Shown here: positions 1-7,610 of the stretch, piece by piece | How positions within the stretch are numbered: position 1 is the stretch's first letter | Layout of the letters: the number at the start of each line of letters is the position of its first letter | NCBI GenBank assembly: GCA_007124075.1 | Contig: SLFV01000287.1 | Coordinates: forward strand, 1 to 15,336 | DNA: 15,336 nt | Source: Roseimaritima sp. | GTDB taxonomy: Bacteria > Planctomycetota > Planctomycetia > Pirellulales > Pirellulaceae | Reading direction: 5' to 3' | Position numbers and translations under genes: made by a program | The notes under the pieces: generated by a model | Told to the model about the DNA's origin: nothing | Database searches by the model: none | Seen by the model: only the letters and a program-made list of their open reading frames with translations

Positions 1-644
1 CGATGCGTGCCGCTGACAACGACCAGCACAAGGCTTACAGTTCGCCACTGCTGATCGACGTGGACGGGCAGCCGCAGTTGGTGATCCCGGGTGCGCAGTG
101 GATTTGTGCATATGAACCGCAGTCGGGAGCGGAATTGTGGCGAGCCGATCATGGCAGCGGATTCTCCACCGTGCCCATGGCGGTTTACGAGCAGGGCCTT
201 GTGGTTTTTTCCACGGGCTATACCAAGCCCGAATTAGTCGCGGTGGATCCCACCGGCAACGGTGATGTCACTGAGACACATGTGCGTTGGCGGATGAATC
301 GTCAGGCGCCAACGAAGCCGTCACCCCTGGGTTATCAGGGCCGCATCTACATCATTTCCGACGGTGGGATTTTTTCCTGCATTGATGCCTTAACCGGGGA
401 GATCCTCTACCAGCAGCGTGTTCCGGGGAATTATTCCGCGTCGCCGATCTTGGCGGGTGGCCATATTTTTCTGGCTAATCAAAGTGGCGTCGTCACGGTG
501 GTGCGCCCGGGTGATGCGTTCCATCAGGTTGCGGTTAACACGCTGGATGCGGCAATCATGGCCAGCCCTGCCGTCTGGAAGGATGACCTGGTTGTCCGCA
601 CGGCCGAGACCCTTTATCGCTTTTCCGCCGGTGACACAAATTAA
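1..644 (+). CDS. PQQ-like beta-propeller repeat protein, C-terminal part (5' end outside window)
   Basis: The reading frame is open from the first base and stops at TAA 642-644, giving about 213 residues of what is probably a protein of roughly twice that length. The ATG at base 3 is internal, because the frame has no start context and begins in the middle of a propeller. The sequence shows repeated blades of the PQQ-like type: pairs of hydrophobic strands followed by a turn and 'G.ELW' or 'TGEIL' elements, such as YEPQSGAELW, IDALTGEILY and the final SPAVWKDDLVVRT. The family includes BamB-like and quinoprotein-like propellers, many of them extracytoplasmic binding scaffolds without enzymatic activity. 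The signal peptide, if any, lies upstream and cannot be seen. The last 14 bases overlap the proposed GTG start of the downstream FAD/Fe-S dehydrogenase, so the two are probably co-transcribed and may be translationally coupled. No substrate can be assigned. Confidence 0.82.
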   Translation, partial: MRAADNDQHKAYSSPLLIDVDGQPQLVIPGAQWICAYEPQSGAELWRADHGSGFSTVPMAVYEQGLVVFSTGYTKPELVAVDPTGNGDVTETHVRWRMNRQAPTKPSPLGYQGRIYIISDGGIFSCIDALTGEILYQQRVPGNYSASPILAGGHIFLANQSGVVTVVRPGDAFHQVAVNTLDAAIMASPAVWKDDLVVRTAETLYRFSAGDTN

Positions 645-3600
645 TCCATCCATTAAAGCACAGCCGTATTCCGTGACCCCTGCGTCGCCTGCTGCACTGG
701 GGACTGACGACCCAGTGCAGCGACAGCTGCGAAAGACATTAGAACAGGAAATTCGTGGTGACGTTTATTTTGATGCAGTCTCGAGAGCGGTCTACGCGAC
801 CGATGCGTCGCTGTTTCAGATGGTGCCGCGGTGCGTGGTCGTGCCACGTGACCCAGCCGATTTGTGTCGTACGCTGGACGTTGCTGCACAACTGAAGGTC
901 CCGATCACGCCGCGTGGCGGGGGAACCTCGTTATCCGGCCAAAGTTACGGCCCTGGGATTGTGCTGGACGTTTCCAAGTATCTGAATCATGTTTTGGAGG
1001 TCAATGTCACCGAACGTTGGGCCCGAGTGCAATCGGGTGTGGTCCGTGATCAATTGAACACGCAGCTTGCGCAATATGGTTTGCACTTTGCGCCCGATCC
1101 TGCGACGGGGTCGCGCGCAACGATCGGGGGAATGATTGGAAACAACACCTGCGGGACGCGCAGCATCGTCTATGGCAAAACCATCGACCACGTGCTTAGT
1201 TGCCGCGTCCTGCTGAGTGATGGAACGATCTGCGAGTTCGATTCGGTGGACGAAGCGACGTGGCAGCGGGTGGCCAACGGACAAGCGGGGCTGCCGCGCG
1301 AGACCGAACTGTATCGAGGCTTTCAGGAGATCATCCAGCAACACGCAGATCTGATCCGGCAGCGGTATCCCCCCGTGTTGCGGCGAGTTTCAGGTTACAA
1401 CTTGGACGAATTTGTTGATGGCGCAGGCTACACGGGGGGGATTGGACCGCGGGCTGGGCACAACCAAGGGCATCGGTTGTGGAATCTATCTAATCTGATT
1501 GTCGGCAGCGAAGGGACACTAGGTTTGGTGTTGGATGCAAAAATCCGTCTGACACCGCTTCCCAAGGCAACCGCGGTCTGCGTGGTCCATTTTGATGACC
1601 TGATAACCTCTTTGCGGCATGTCGACGCGATGCTGAAATTCCAGCCCTCAACCGTGGAATTGCTCGACGCGACCGTAATGCAAGAAGCAAAGGTCAATCC
1701 GGCCACCCGACAGATGGCCCATTTTGTTCAAGGTGATCCACAAGCGGTTCAAATTGTTGAATTTTTTGGCGAAAGTGCAGCGGACGCTCACCAGCGATGC
1801 GAACGGTTTGCTGCTGCGATGCGACAGCAGGGCATTGGTTACAGTTGGCCAGTATTCAGCGATACGGCAGGCATTCGCGATGTTTGGGAGACCAGAAAGT
1901 TGGGGCTGGGGTTGATCTCCAATGTCAAAGGGGCTGTGAAGGGGCGCGACTTTATCGAGGATGCTTGTGTACCCACGCGATACCTTGCCGAATACATCCA
2001 AAAGGTTCAGCAGCTCTGCACTAGCCACGGGATCGACCGGTTAAGCTTGTACGCACACGCTTCCGTCGGTGTGGTGCATGTGGTTCCCGCTTTGGATTTG
2101 CATGACCCACGTCAAGCCGAAACGATGCAGGAGATCGCCGATCAGGCTTTCGCCTGGGTCATGGAATACGGAGGGTCGTGGTCGGGTGAACATGGCGACG
2201 GACAGTTGCGTGGTCAGTACCTACCGCAGATGTTCGGAGACGCGTTGTATCAGGCCTTTCGTCAGGTAAAGCAGCTATTCGATCCTGCCGGTTTAATGAA
2301 CCCTGGCAAAGTGATCGATACCCAAACCTTGACGGAGAACCTCCGCTACCAGCAACCAGGATATGCTGCCCAGACGCAGCGGGCCGAAGAAGCAGCCTTG
2401 TTTCGCTATGCGGATCAGGGTGGATTGCCGATGGCGGTCGAGCAGTGCAACGGCGTTGGGGCGTGTCGAAAGCTTGGCAGTGGCACCATGTGCCCTTCCT
2501 ACATGGCGACTCGCGACGAGCAACATTCAACCCGTGGACGGGCCAACGCGTTGCGACTAGCCATGTCGGGGCAACTGGGCGAGGACCCGGTTGCTGCGCT
2601 GGGGTCGGCCGGTGTCGCTCAGGTTTTGTCCTTGTGTCTGGCTTGCAAGGCTTGCAAAAGCGAATGTCCCAATGCCGTCGATATGGCGAAATTAAAAAGC
2701 GAAGTGTTGCAGATGCATTACGATCGCCATGGGACCCCGTGGGCCGCGAAATTACTGGGACGGATGCCGGATGCCGCCAAACGGTTTGCCGGAGCCACAT
2801 CGCGAGTCACGAGTCTTGCGGGGCTGATCCCAGGGGGCAGAGCGGTATTGCAACGCCTGACGGGGATTGATAAACGACGCCCCCTTCCCGCGTTCGCTCC
2901 GATCACCCTGGCACAAATGTTGCAAAAACAATCGATCCGCCGTGGTACTGGTCAGCGGGGACCGGTCGCTTTGTTTGACGACACCTATGCAAATTTTTTT
3001 GAACCCTCGCTCGGCAGGACAGCCATGCAATTATTGGAGGATGCAGGTTTCCAGGTCTCCCTCGCAAAGGCGGGTTGCTGTCAACGTCCGCGAATCAGCA
3101 AAGGCTTAGTACGCGAAGCCAAACAGCAGGGAACTCCGGTCTTTGAGCGTCTGGATTCGTTTGCGCGTCAAGGAATCCCGATCGTCTGCTTGGAACCTTC
3201 GTGTGCGTCTGCGCTCGTCGATGACTTGGCCGACCTCATCGATGACCACGACATGGCAGCGCGTGTTTCCAGTCAGGTGGTGATGATCGACGCGTTGTTG
3301 GAAAAGCACCAGGTGCCATTGCAAGGGCCCTCTGGGCAGGTGTTGCTGCATGGTCATTGTCACCAAAAGGCAATCTTCGGCACCGAGGCGATTCGGTTGC
3401 TGTTTGCCAACACGCCGCAGACCACCTGTCAGGAAGTCGATTCCGGTTGTTGCGGGATGGCGGGATCGTTTGGTTACGAGCATTACGATTTGTCCCAGCA
3501 AATCGGTGAAGACCGTCTTTTTCCGGCAGTCCGTCAGGCGGTGCAGCAGGGGCAGACGGTCGTCGCTTGCGGCATTTCGTGTCGCCATCAACTGCAGGAT

Positions 3601-3657
3601 TTTTTGGGCGTCAAAGCCAAGCACTTTGCTGAAGTTGTCCAGGTCCGGTCGGAGTGA
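631..3657 (+). CDS. FAD-linked oxidase with 4Fe-4S and CCG domains (YdiJ / D-2-hydroxyglutarate dehydrogenase type)
   Basis: This is a fused flavin/iron-sulfur dehydrogenase of about 1008 residues, close to the length of E. coli YdiJ. Numbering is from the GTG at 631. The N-terminal PCMH-type FAD domain shows PRGGGTSLSGQ (about 94), the GSRATIGGMIGNNTCG segment (from about 160) and SEGTLGL (about 293). The FAD-oxidase C-terminal domain has WSGEHGDGQLRG with its His near 521, and LFDPAGLMNPGKV. Next come two 4Fe-4S cysteine clusters, CNGVGACRK..MCP from 606 and CLACKACKSECP from 669. Two CCG-type half-domains close the protein: AGCCQRP (816) with HGHCHQKA (910), and SGCCGMAG (940). The family oxidises D-2-hydroxyacids and passes electrons through Fe-S centres towards the quinone pool. 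D-2-hydroxyglutarate is the best guess for the substrate; glycolate or D-lactate is possible. The frame is also open upstream to GTG 418, but that stretch overlaps the propeller gene and is out of family. GTG 673 is the alternative start. No clear ribosome binding site is visible at either. Confidence 0.92.
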   Translation: MTQINPSIKAQPYSVTPASPAALGTDDPVQRQLRKTLEQEIRGDVYFDAVSRAVYATDASLFQMVPRCVVVPRDPADLCRTLDVAAQLKVPITPRGGGTSLSGQSYGPGIVLDVSKYLNHVLEVNVTERWARVQSGVVRDQLNTQLAQYGLHFAPDPATGSRATIGGMIGNNTCGTRSIVYGKTIDHVLSCRVLLSDGTICEFDSVDEATWQRVANGQAGLPRETELYRGFQEIIQQHADLIRQRYPPVLRRVSGYNLDEFVDGAGYTGGIGPRAGHNQGHRLWNLSNLIVGSEGTLGLVLDAKIRLTPLPKATAVCVVHFDDLITSLRHVDAMLKFQPSTVELLDATVMQEAKVNPATRQMAHFVQGDPQAVQIVEFFGESAADAHQRCERFAAAMRQQGIGYSWPVFSDTAGIRDVWETRKLGLGLISNVKGAVKGRDFIEDACVPTRYLAEYIQKVQQLCTSHGIDRLSLYAHASVGVVHVVPALDLHDPRQAETMQEIADQAFAWVMEYGGSWSGEHGDGQLRGQYLPQMFGDALYQAFRQVKQLFDPAGLMNPGKVIDTQTLTENLRYQQPGYAAQTQRAEEAALFRYADQGGLPMAVEQCNGVGACRKLGSGTMCPSYMATRDEQHSTRGRANALRLAMSGQLGEDPVAALGSAGVAQVLSLCLACKACKSECPNAVDMAKLKSEVLQMHYDRHGTPWAAKLLGRMPDAAKRFAGATSRVTSLAGLIPGGRAVLQRLTGIDKRRPLPAFAPITLAQMLQKQSIRRGTGQRGPVALFDDTYANFFEPSLGRTAMQLLEDAGFQVSLAKAGCCQRPRISKGLVREAKQQGTPVFERLDSFARQGIPIVCLEPSCASALVDDLADLIDDHDMAARVSSQVVMIDALLEKHQVPLQGPSGQVLLHGHCHQKAIFGTEAIRLLFANTPQTTCQEVDSGCCGMAGSFGYEHYDLSQQIGEDRLFPAVRQAVQQGQTVVACGISCRHQLQDFLGVKAKHFAEVVQVRSE

Positions 3658-3686
3658 ACTGCGTTAGCAGGAACTCCGATCAGGAC
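3643..3686. terminator. Long hairpin between convergent genes, putative bidirectional terminator
   Basis: The left arm GTCC-GGTCGGAGT (3643-3655) pairs with ACTCCGATC-A-GGAC (3673-3686), with one G-T wobble and one bulged A. Inside it sits a second short stem, CTGC-GTTA-GCAG (3659-3670). The structure starts in the last codons of the FAD/Fe-S dehydrogenase and ends 6 bases before the map stop codon, exactly where the two convergent transcripts meet. There is no T-tract on either side, so it is not a textbook intrinsic terminator; the role is inferred from position. Confidence 0.5.
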
Positions 3687-3692
3687 GATTCC

Positions 3693-4535
3693 TCAATCCA
3701 CAGCCCGTGAAAACCGATGTCCCCGTCGCGGGCCGTGTTCGGTCAGCGTTAGGATTTCGGGCCCCTCCTCGGTCATCAAAATGGTATGTTCGAATTGAGC
3801 CGATAACTTGCCGTCCTTGGTCCGCACGGTCCACCCATCTGCCTTGTCCACCGGCTTGCAGTATCGCGTTCCCGCGTTGATCATCGGTTCGACCGTAAAA
3901 CACATGCCCGGCAGCAGGCGGTCAATACGACTTTGGCGATTGGGGAAATGGGGTACCGAAGGGTCTTGGTGAAACACACGTACCAAGCCGTGCCCGACGT
4001 ACTCGCGAACGACGGAAAAACCTCGCGCGTGAGCCTCGCGCGTGACGGTTTCCCCAATCACACTGACCGGACACCCTGGTGTCAGGGCTTCGATTGCCAA
4101 ATACAAGCAATCGAACGAACACTGCGTAACCGCGCGAGCTTCGTCGCAGCATTCACCGATCAAAAACGTTTCGCTTTGGTCCCCGAACCAACCACCAACG
4201 ACCGAGGTAATATCGACGTTGACGATATCCCCTTCGCGCAGCAGATATTCATTGGGGATGCCGTGACAGATCACATCGTTGACACTGGTGCAGCACGACT
4301 TGGGGTATCCGTGATAACCCAGTGTCGCCGCGCGGTGTCCATGTTTGGCGGTATACTTTCGCACCAATTCATCGATCGCCCCGGTGGTCACCCCCGCTTT
4401 GACATGCGGTCGTAAGTGATCCATCAAGGCAGCGTTGAATCGCCCGGCCAGGCGCATGGCGTCGCGTTGGGCAGCGGTAAGTTGCAGTTTGTTCCGTTTT
4501 CTTAACATCTCGGTTCTTTCGGTGCGCGATTGCAT
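3693..4535 (-). CDS. map: Type I methionine aminopeptidase
   Basis: The 280-residue product removes the N-terminal methionine from nascent proteins in the cytoplasm. All metal ligands of the M24A family can be placed: Asp108 and Asp119, 11 residues apart as in E. coli (VDIT and FGDQSETF), His182 in GHGLVRVFH, Glu216 in FTVEPMI and Glu249 in QFEHTI. The substrate-site histidine is His91 in CHGIPN. There is no N-terminal zinc-finger or SH3-linker extension of the type found in some longer MAPs, only about 10-20 extra residues. I chose the ATG at 4535 because AGGAAG lies at 4540-4545, four bases upstream; a second in-frame ATG at 4508 has only a poor purine stretch before it. The gene is divergent from leuS and convergent with the FAD/Fe-S dehydrogenase. 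The C-terminal end (RRGHRFSRAVD) is slightly extended and basic. Confidence 0.97.
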   Translation of the reverse strand: MQSRTERTEMLRKRNKLQLTAAQRDAMRLAGRFNAALMDHLRPHVKAGVTTGAIDELVRKYTAKHGHRAATLGYHGYPKSCCTSVNDVICHGIPNEYLLREGDIVNVDITSVVGGWFGDQSETFLIGECCDEARAVTQCSFDCLYLAIEALTPGCPVSVIGETVTREAHARGFSVVREYVGHGLVRVFHQDPSVPHFPNRQSRIDRLLPGMCFTVEPMINAGTRYCKPVDKADGWTVRTKDGKLSAQFEHTILMTEEGPEILTLTEHGPRRGHRFSRAVD

Positions 4536-4539
4536 TCAA

Positions 4540-4545
4540 CTTCCT
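4540..4545 (-). promoter_or_regulatory. Ribosome binding site of map
   Basis: On the minus strand AGGAAG is followed by four bases and then ATG (4535). It decides in favour of this start over the internal ATG at 4508. It is one of the few clear Shine-Dalgarno sequences in the window. Confidence 0.6.
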
Positions 4546-4611
4546 AACTGACCTATTCTAGCCAAAACCAGGCGACGCTGGCATGCTTGCTACCGACTGC
4601 CGCGAAATGCG

Positions 4612-4641
4612 TTGGGGCGTTAGAATGCCGCCCAGTATTAT
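4612..4641 (+). promoter_or_regulatory. Possible sigma70-like promoter of leuS
   Basis: TTGGGG at 4612-4617 and TATTAT at 4636-4641 are separated by 18 bases. The -10 element matches five of six consensus positions, the -35 only the leading TTG. Transcription would begin about 15-20 bases before the leuS ATG, leaving a very short leader. This fits the absence of a Shine-Dalgarno sequence there. The call rests on sequence similarity alone. Confidence 0.3.
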
Positions 4642-4664
4642 CCTCTATTACCAACGATTGATCC

Positions 4665-7493
4665 ATGCCACGCTACAACCCTGCTGAAATCGAACCCCGC
4701 TGGCAAGCGTATTGGGAGCAAGAGCGTACTTTTTCCACAGCAGAGCTGCCACAAGGGGAAAAACGCTATTTATTGGACATGTTTCCGTATCCCAGCGGGT
4801 CAGGTTTGCATGTTGGGCACCCTGAAGGCTACACCGCAACCGATATCGTTGCCCGTTTTTCCCGAATGCGCGGCAAGTCGGTCCTGCATCCCATGGGGTT
4901 TGATGCGTTCGGTTTGCCTGCGGAAGAACATGCGATCGCCACGGGAGAGCATCCCCGCATTCAAACGGAACGCAATATCGCCGAATTTACGCGGCAATTG
5001 AAGATGCTGGGTTTCAGTTACGACTGGGAACGTGTCTTATCGACGACCGACCCGGAGTATGTTCGCTGGACCCAATGGATTTTTTTGGTGCTGCATGACA
5101 CCTGGTTTGACCCGCAACAGAAGCGCGGACGACCGATCCACGAACTGCCGATCCCCGACAGAGTGCAGGCCCAAGGAGCCGACGCGGTGGAACGGTATCG
5201 TGCGGAATTTCGTTTGGCCTACGAAACCGAAGCGCCGGTGAACTGGTGCGACAAATTAGGGACCGTGCTGGCCAATGAGGAAGTGATTGACGGAAAAAGT
5301 GAACGTGGCGGCCATCCCGTGCGACGAATCCCGCTGCGGCAGTGGATGTTGCGGATCACCGCGTACGCCGAACGCTTGCTTTCGGGTCTGGATTCGCTGG
5401 CCTGGCCAGGCGGCATCAAGATTCTGCAGCAGGATTGGATCGGGCGCAGCGAGGGGGCGGAAGTCGATTTTTTCGTCGGCGGGGCAGAGGATTTTGAGGC
5501 CTGGAAGCGACAGCGACAGGCGGTAGGACTCCCAGAGATCCCCGAGGAAGAAACGCTACGAGTCTACACCACGCGTCCCGATACACTGTTCGGGGCTACG
5601 TACATGGTCATCGCTCCGGAGCATCCTGCCGTCCCCCGGCTGACGACCGCGGAGACGGCCGATGTGGTCAACCGGTACTGTCAGGCGGCCGCATTCAAGA
5701 GCGAACGTGAACGCACTCAGGGGGACCGCACCAAGACCGGGGTCTTCAGCGGCAGCTATGCGATGAACCCGGTTAATGGGCAGAAGATTCCGATTTGGGT
5801 GGCCGACTACGTTTTGGCCAGTTACGGAACCGGTGCAATCATGGCGGTTCCGGCGCATGATGAACGGGATTTTGAATTCGCGCGGCAGTTTGACATTCCC
5901 ATCGTGGCGGTTGTCGAACCATTGCCACAGGCGGAGAACCGCGAACAAATCTTGGCGGGCGAGGCCTGTTTTGCGGGTGTTGGCCGAGCCATTAGCAGCG
6001 GCCGCTATGATGGCCAACCGACAGCCCAAGTCAAGCAGTTGATTGTCCAGGATCTGTCCGCGGGGGGGCTGGGACGAAAAGCAATCAATTACAAGCTACG
6101 AGACTGGCTGTTTAGCCGACAGCGCTTCTGGGGCGAGCCCTTTCCCATTCTGCACGAACTGGACCCCCAGGGACAGCCAACCGGCGTAACGCGGGCGGTG
6201 CCAGAGACCGATTTGCCCGTGGAATTGCCAGAACTGAAGGATTTTCGTCCACATGGTCGCCCGGAACCGATGTTGGAGAAAGCGGCTGACGAGTGGCTGT
6301 TTGTCGAATTGGAGGGGCGTCGGTACAAACGCGAAACCAATACGATGCCACAGTGGGCCGGTTCCTGCTGGTACTACTTGCGCTACATCGACCCGCGAAA
6401 TTCGCAGGCATTGGTCGATCCCGCCAAGGAACAAGCGTGGATGCCGATCGATCTGTACGTAGGTGGCGCGGAACACGCCGTGCTGCACCTGCTATATGCG
6501 AGGTTCTGGCACAAGGTCTTGTTCGATCGGGGTTACGTTAGTCACGACGAACCCTTTCAGCGTTTGGTGAATCAGGGGATGATTCTGGGCGAAGCCGAGC
6601 TGACCGCGTATCAAACCGAATCCGGGACGTTTATCTCCCCGAGCGATGTGCGTCGTGGCGAACAGGGATTGACGACCGCCGCTGGTCAAGCCGTACTGCC
6701 GGTTGCGGTTGATGAATCGCAGGTAATCAAACAGGGGGATGGTTTGGTTCTTGCCGACCGGACTGAGATTCGAGTCGAAAGTCGTTCATTCAAGATGTCC
6801 AAGAGTCGGGGGAATGTGGTTAACCCGGACGATGTCGTCCGCGATTACGGTGCTGATAGTTTGCGGTTATACGAAATGTTCATGGGGCCTTTGGAGGCTA
6901 CCAAGCCCTGGAGCATGGCTGGTGTGGGCGGGGTCCGAAATTTTCTAGATCGAAGTTGGCGGATGATCGTCCAGCAAGATGCGGCGGATGTTGTGTTGGC
7001 ACAGGAGATTGTTGACCAGCAGTGCGATTCGGACCAAGCCCGGGTGCTGCATCGAACGATTCGGCGTGTGACTGAGGACATTGAAAACCTGAGCTTCAAC
7101 ACCGCGATTGCGAGAATGATGGAGTTTGTCAATTTTTTTACTCGCCAAAGATCACGACCTCGCGCGGCCATGCAAGCCTACGTGCTGCTGCTGTCACCCT
7201 TTGCACCCCATGTGGCAGAGGAATTGTGGCGGACCCTGGGCGGAAAAACGACGCTGGCTTACGAACCCTGGCCCACATGGGATGAAGCCGCACTGATCGA
7301 ATCAACGCTAGAAATACCGTTGCAAATCAACGGCAAGCTACGAGCCAAAATAGTTGTCGCGGCAAATAGTTCACGCGAGGAATTACAGCAGGCAGCGCTT
7401 CAGCAGCCGCGAATCCAAGCAGAGTTAAGCGGAAAGCAAATCGTAAAAACGATTGTGGTTCCCGGCCGGTTGGTGAACTTCGTGGCGAAGTAA
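4665..7493 (+). CDS. leuS: Leucine--tRNA ligase
   Basis: The 942-residue class I aminoacyl-tRNA synthetase attaches leucine to tRNA-Leu. The Rossmann-fold ATP site is marked by HVGH (residues 49-52) inside [16 protein letters not shown] and by KMSKS at 710-714. The CP1 editing domain that hydrolyses mischarged tRNA shows TTRPDT (302-307) and, from 387, [19 protein letters not shown] with its conserved Asp. The C-terminal end LVNFVAK is typical of bacterial LeuRS. The protein is about 80 residues longer than E. coli LeuRS (860). Part of the excess is an insertion at about 145-184, between [11 protein letters not shown] and [11 protein letters not shown]. The following zinc-1 region keeps only one of the usual cysteines (NWCDKLG), so it probably does not bind zinc. 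The ATG lacks a Shine-Dalgarno sequence, but the N-terminus ([14 protein letters not shown]) is family-typical. The gene is divergent from map and apparently monocistronic. Confidence 0.98.
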   Translation: MPRYNPAEIEPRWQAYWEQERTFSTAELPQGEKRYLLDMFPYPSGSGLHVGHPEGYTATDIVARFSRMRGKSVLHPMGFDAFGLPAEEHAIATGEHPRIQTERNIAEFTRQLKMLGFSYDWERVLSTTDPEYVRWTQWIFLVLHDTWFDPQQKRGRPIHELPIPDRVQAQGADAVERYRAEFRLAYETEAPVNWCDKLGTVLANEEVIDGKSERGGHPVRRIPLRQWMLRITAYAERLLSGLDSLAWPGGIKILQQDWIGRSEGAEVDFFVGGAEDFEAWKRQRQAVGLPEIPEEETLRVYTTRPDTLFGATYMVIAPEHPAVPRLTTAETADVVNRYCQAAAFKSERERTQGDRTKTGVFSGSYAMNPVNGQKIPIWVADYVLASYGTGAIMAVPAHDERDFEFARQFDIPIVAVVEPLPQAENREQILAGEACFAGVGRAISSGRYDGQPTAQVKQLIVQDLSAGGLGRKAINYKLRDWLFSRQRFWGEPFPILHELDPQGQPTGVTRAVPETDLPVELPELKDFRPHGRPEPMLEKAADEWLFVELEGRRYKRETNTMPQWAGSCWYYLRYIDPRNSQALVDPAKEQAWMPIDLYVGGAEHAVLHLLYARFWHKVLFDRGYVSHDEPFQRLVNQGMILGEAELTAYQTESGTFISPSDVRRGEQGLTTAAGQAVLPVAVDESQVIKQGDGLVLADRTEIRVESRSFKMSKSRGNVVNPDDVVRDYGADSLRLYEMFMGPLEATKPWSMAGVGGVRNFLDRSWRMIVQQDAADVVLAQEIVDQQCDSDQARVLHRTIRRVTEDIENLSFNTAIARMMEFVNFFTRQRSRPRAAMQAYVLLLSPFAPHVAEELWRTLGGKTTLAYEPWPTWDEAALIESTLEIPLQINGKLRAKIVVAANSSREELQQAALQQPRIQAELSGKQIVKTIVVPGRLVNFVAK

Positions 7494-7512
7494 TACCCAA
7501 GACGACCGATAA

Positions 7513-7552
7513 GCCGGTAGCGGGCGGGGCACTTTCCCCGTCCGCTACCGGC
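7513..7552. terminator. 40-base palindrome between convergent genes, putative bidirectional terminator
   Basis: The 17-base arm GCCGGTAGCGGGCGGGG (7513-7529) pairs with CCCCGTCCGCTACCGGC (7536-7552), with a single G-T wobble and a 6-base loop. It lies 19 bases after the leuS stop and about 60 bases beyond the end of the convergent coiled-coil gene. No T-run follows on either strand. The stem is stable enough to act as a transcript end for both genes. A dispersed palindromic repeat of the genome is the alternative. Confidence 0.6.
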
Positions 7553-7610
7553 CGCTGTGATACGGAGGCAGGGGGAGACGGACCTGAGGGGTGCCTCGAA
7601 ACGGCTCGCC

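Noticed and set aside
418..630. Upstream extension of the FAD/Fe-S dehydrogenase to GTG 418
   Set aside because: It lies entirely inside the propeller gene in another frame, is rich in Arg and Trp, and has no family counterpart; GTG 631 or 673 fits the family length.
2159..2800. 213-codon open frame on the minus strand inside the FAD/Fe-S gene
   Set aside because: The composition is low in hydrophobic order and rich in Arg, Pro and His, as expected for an antisense shadow; the sense frame is a well-supported gene.
5556..6029. 157-codon minus-strand frame inside leuS
   Set aside because: It is antisense to the editing domain and shows no domain pattern or ribosome binding site.
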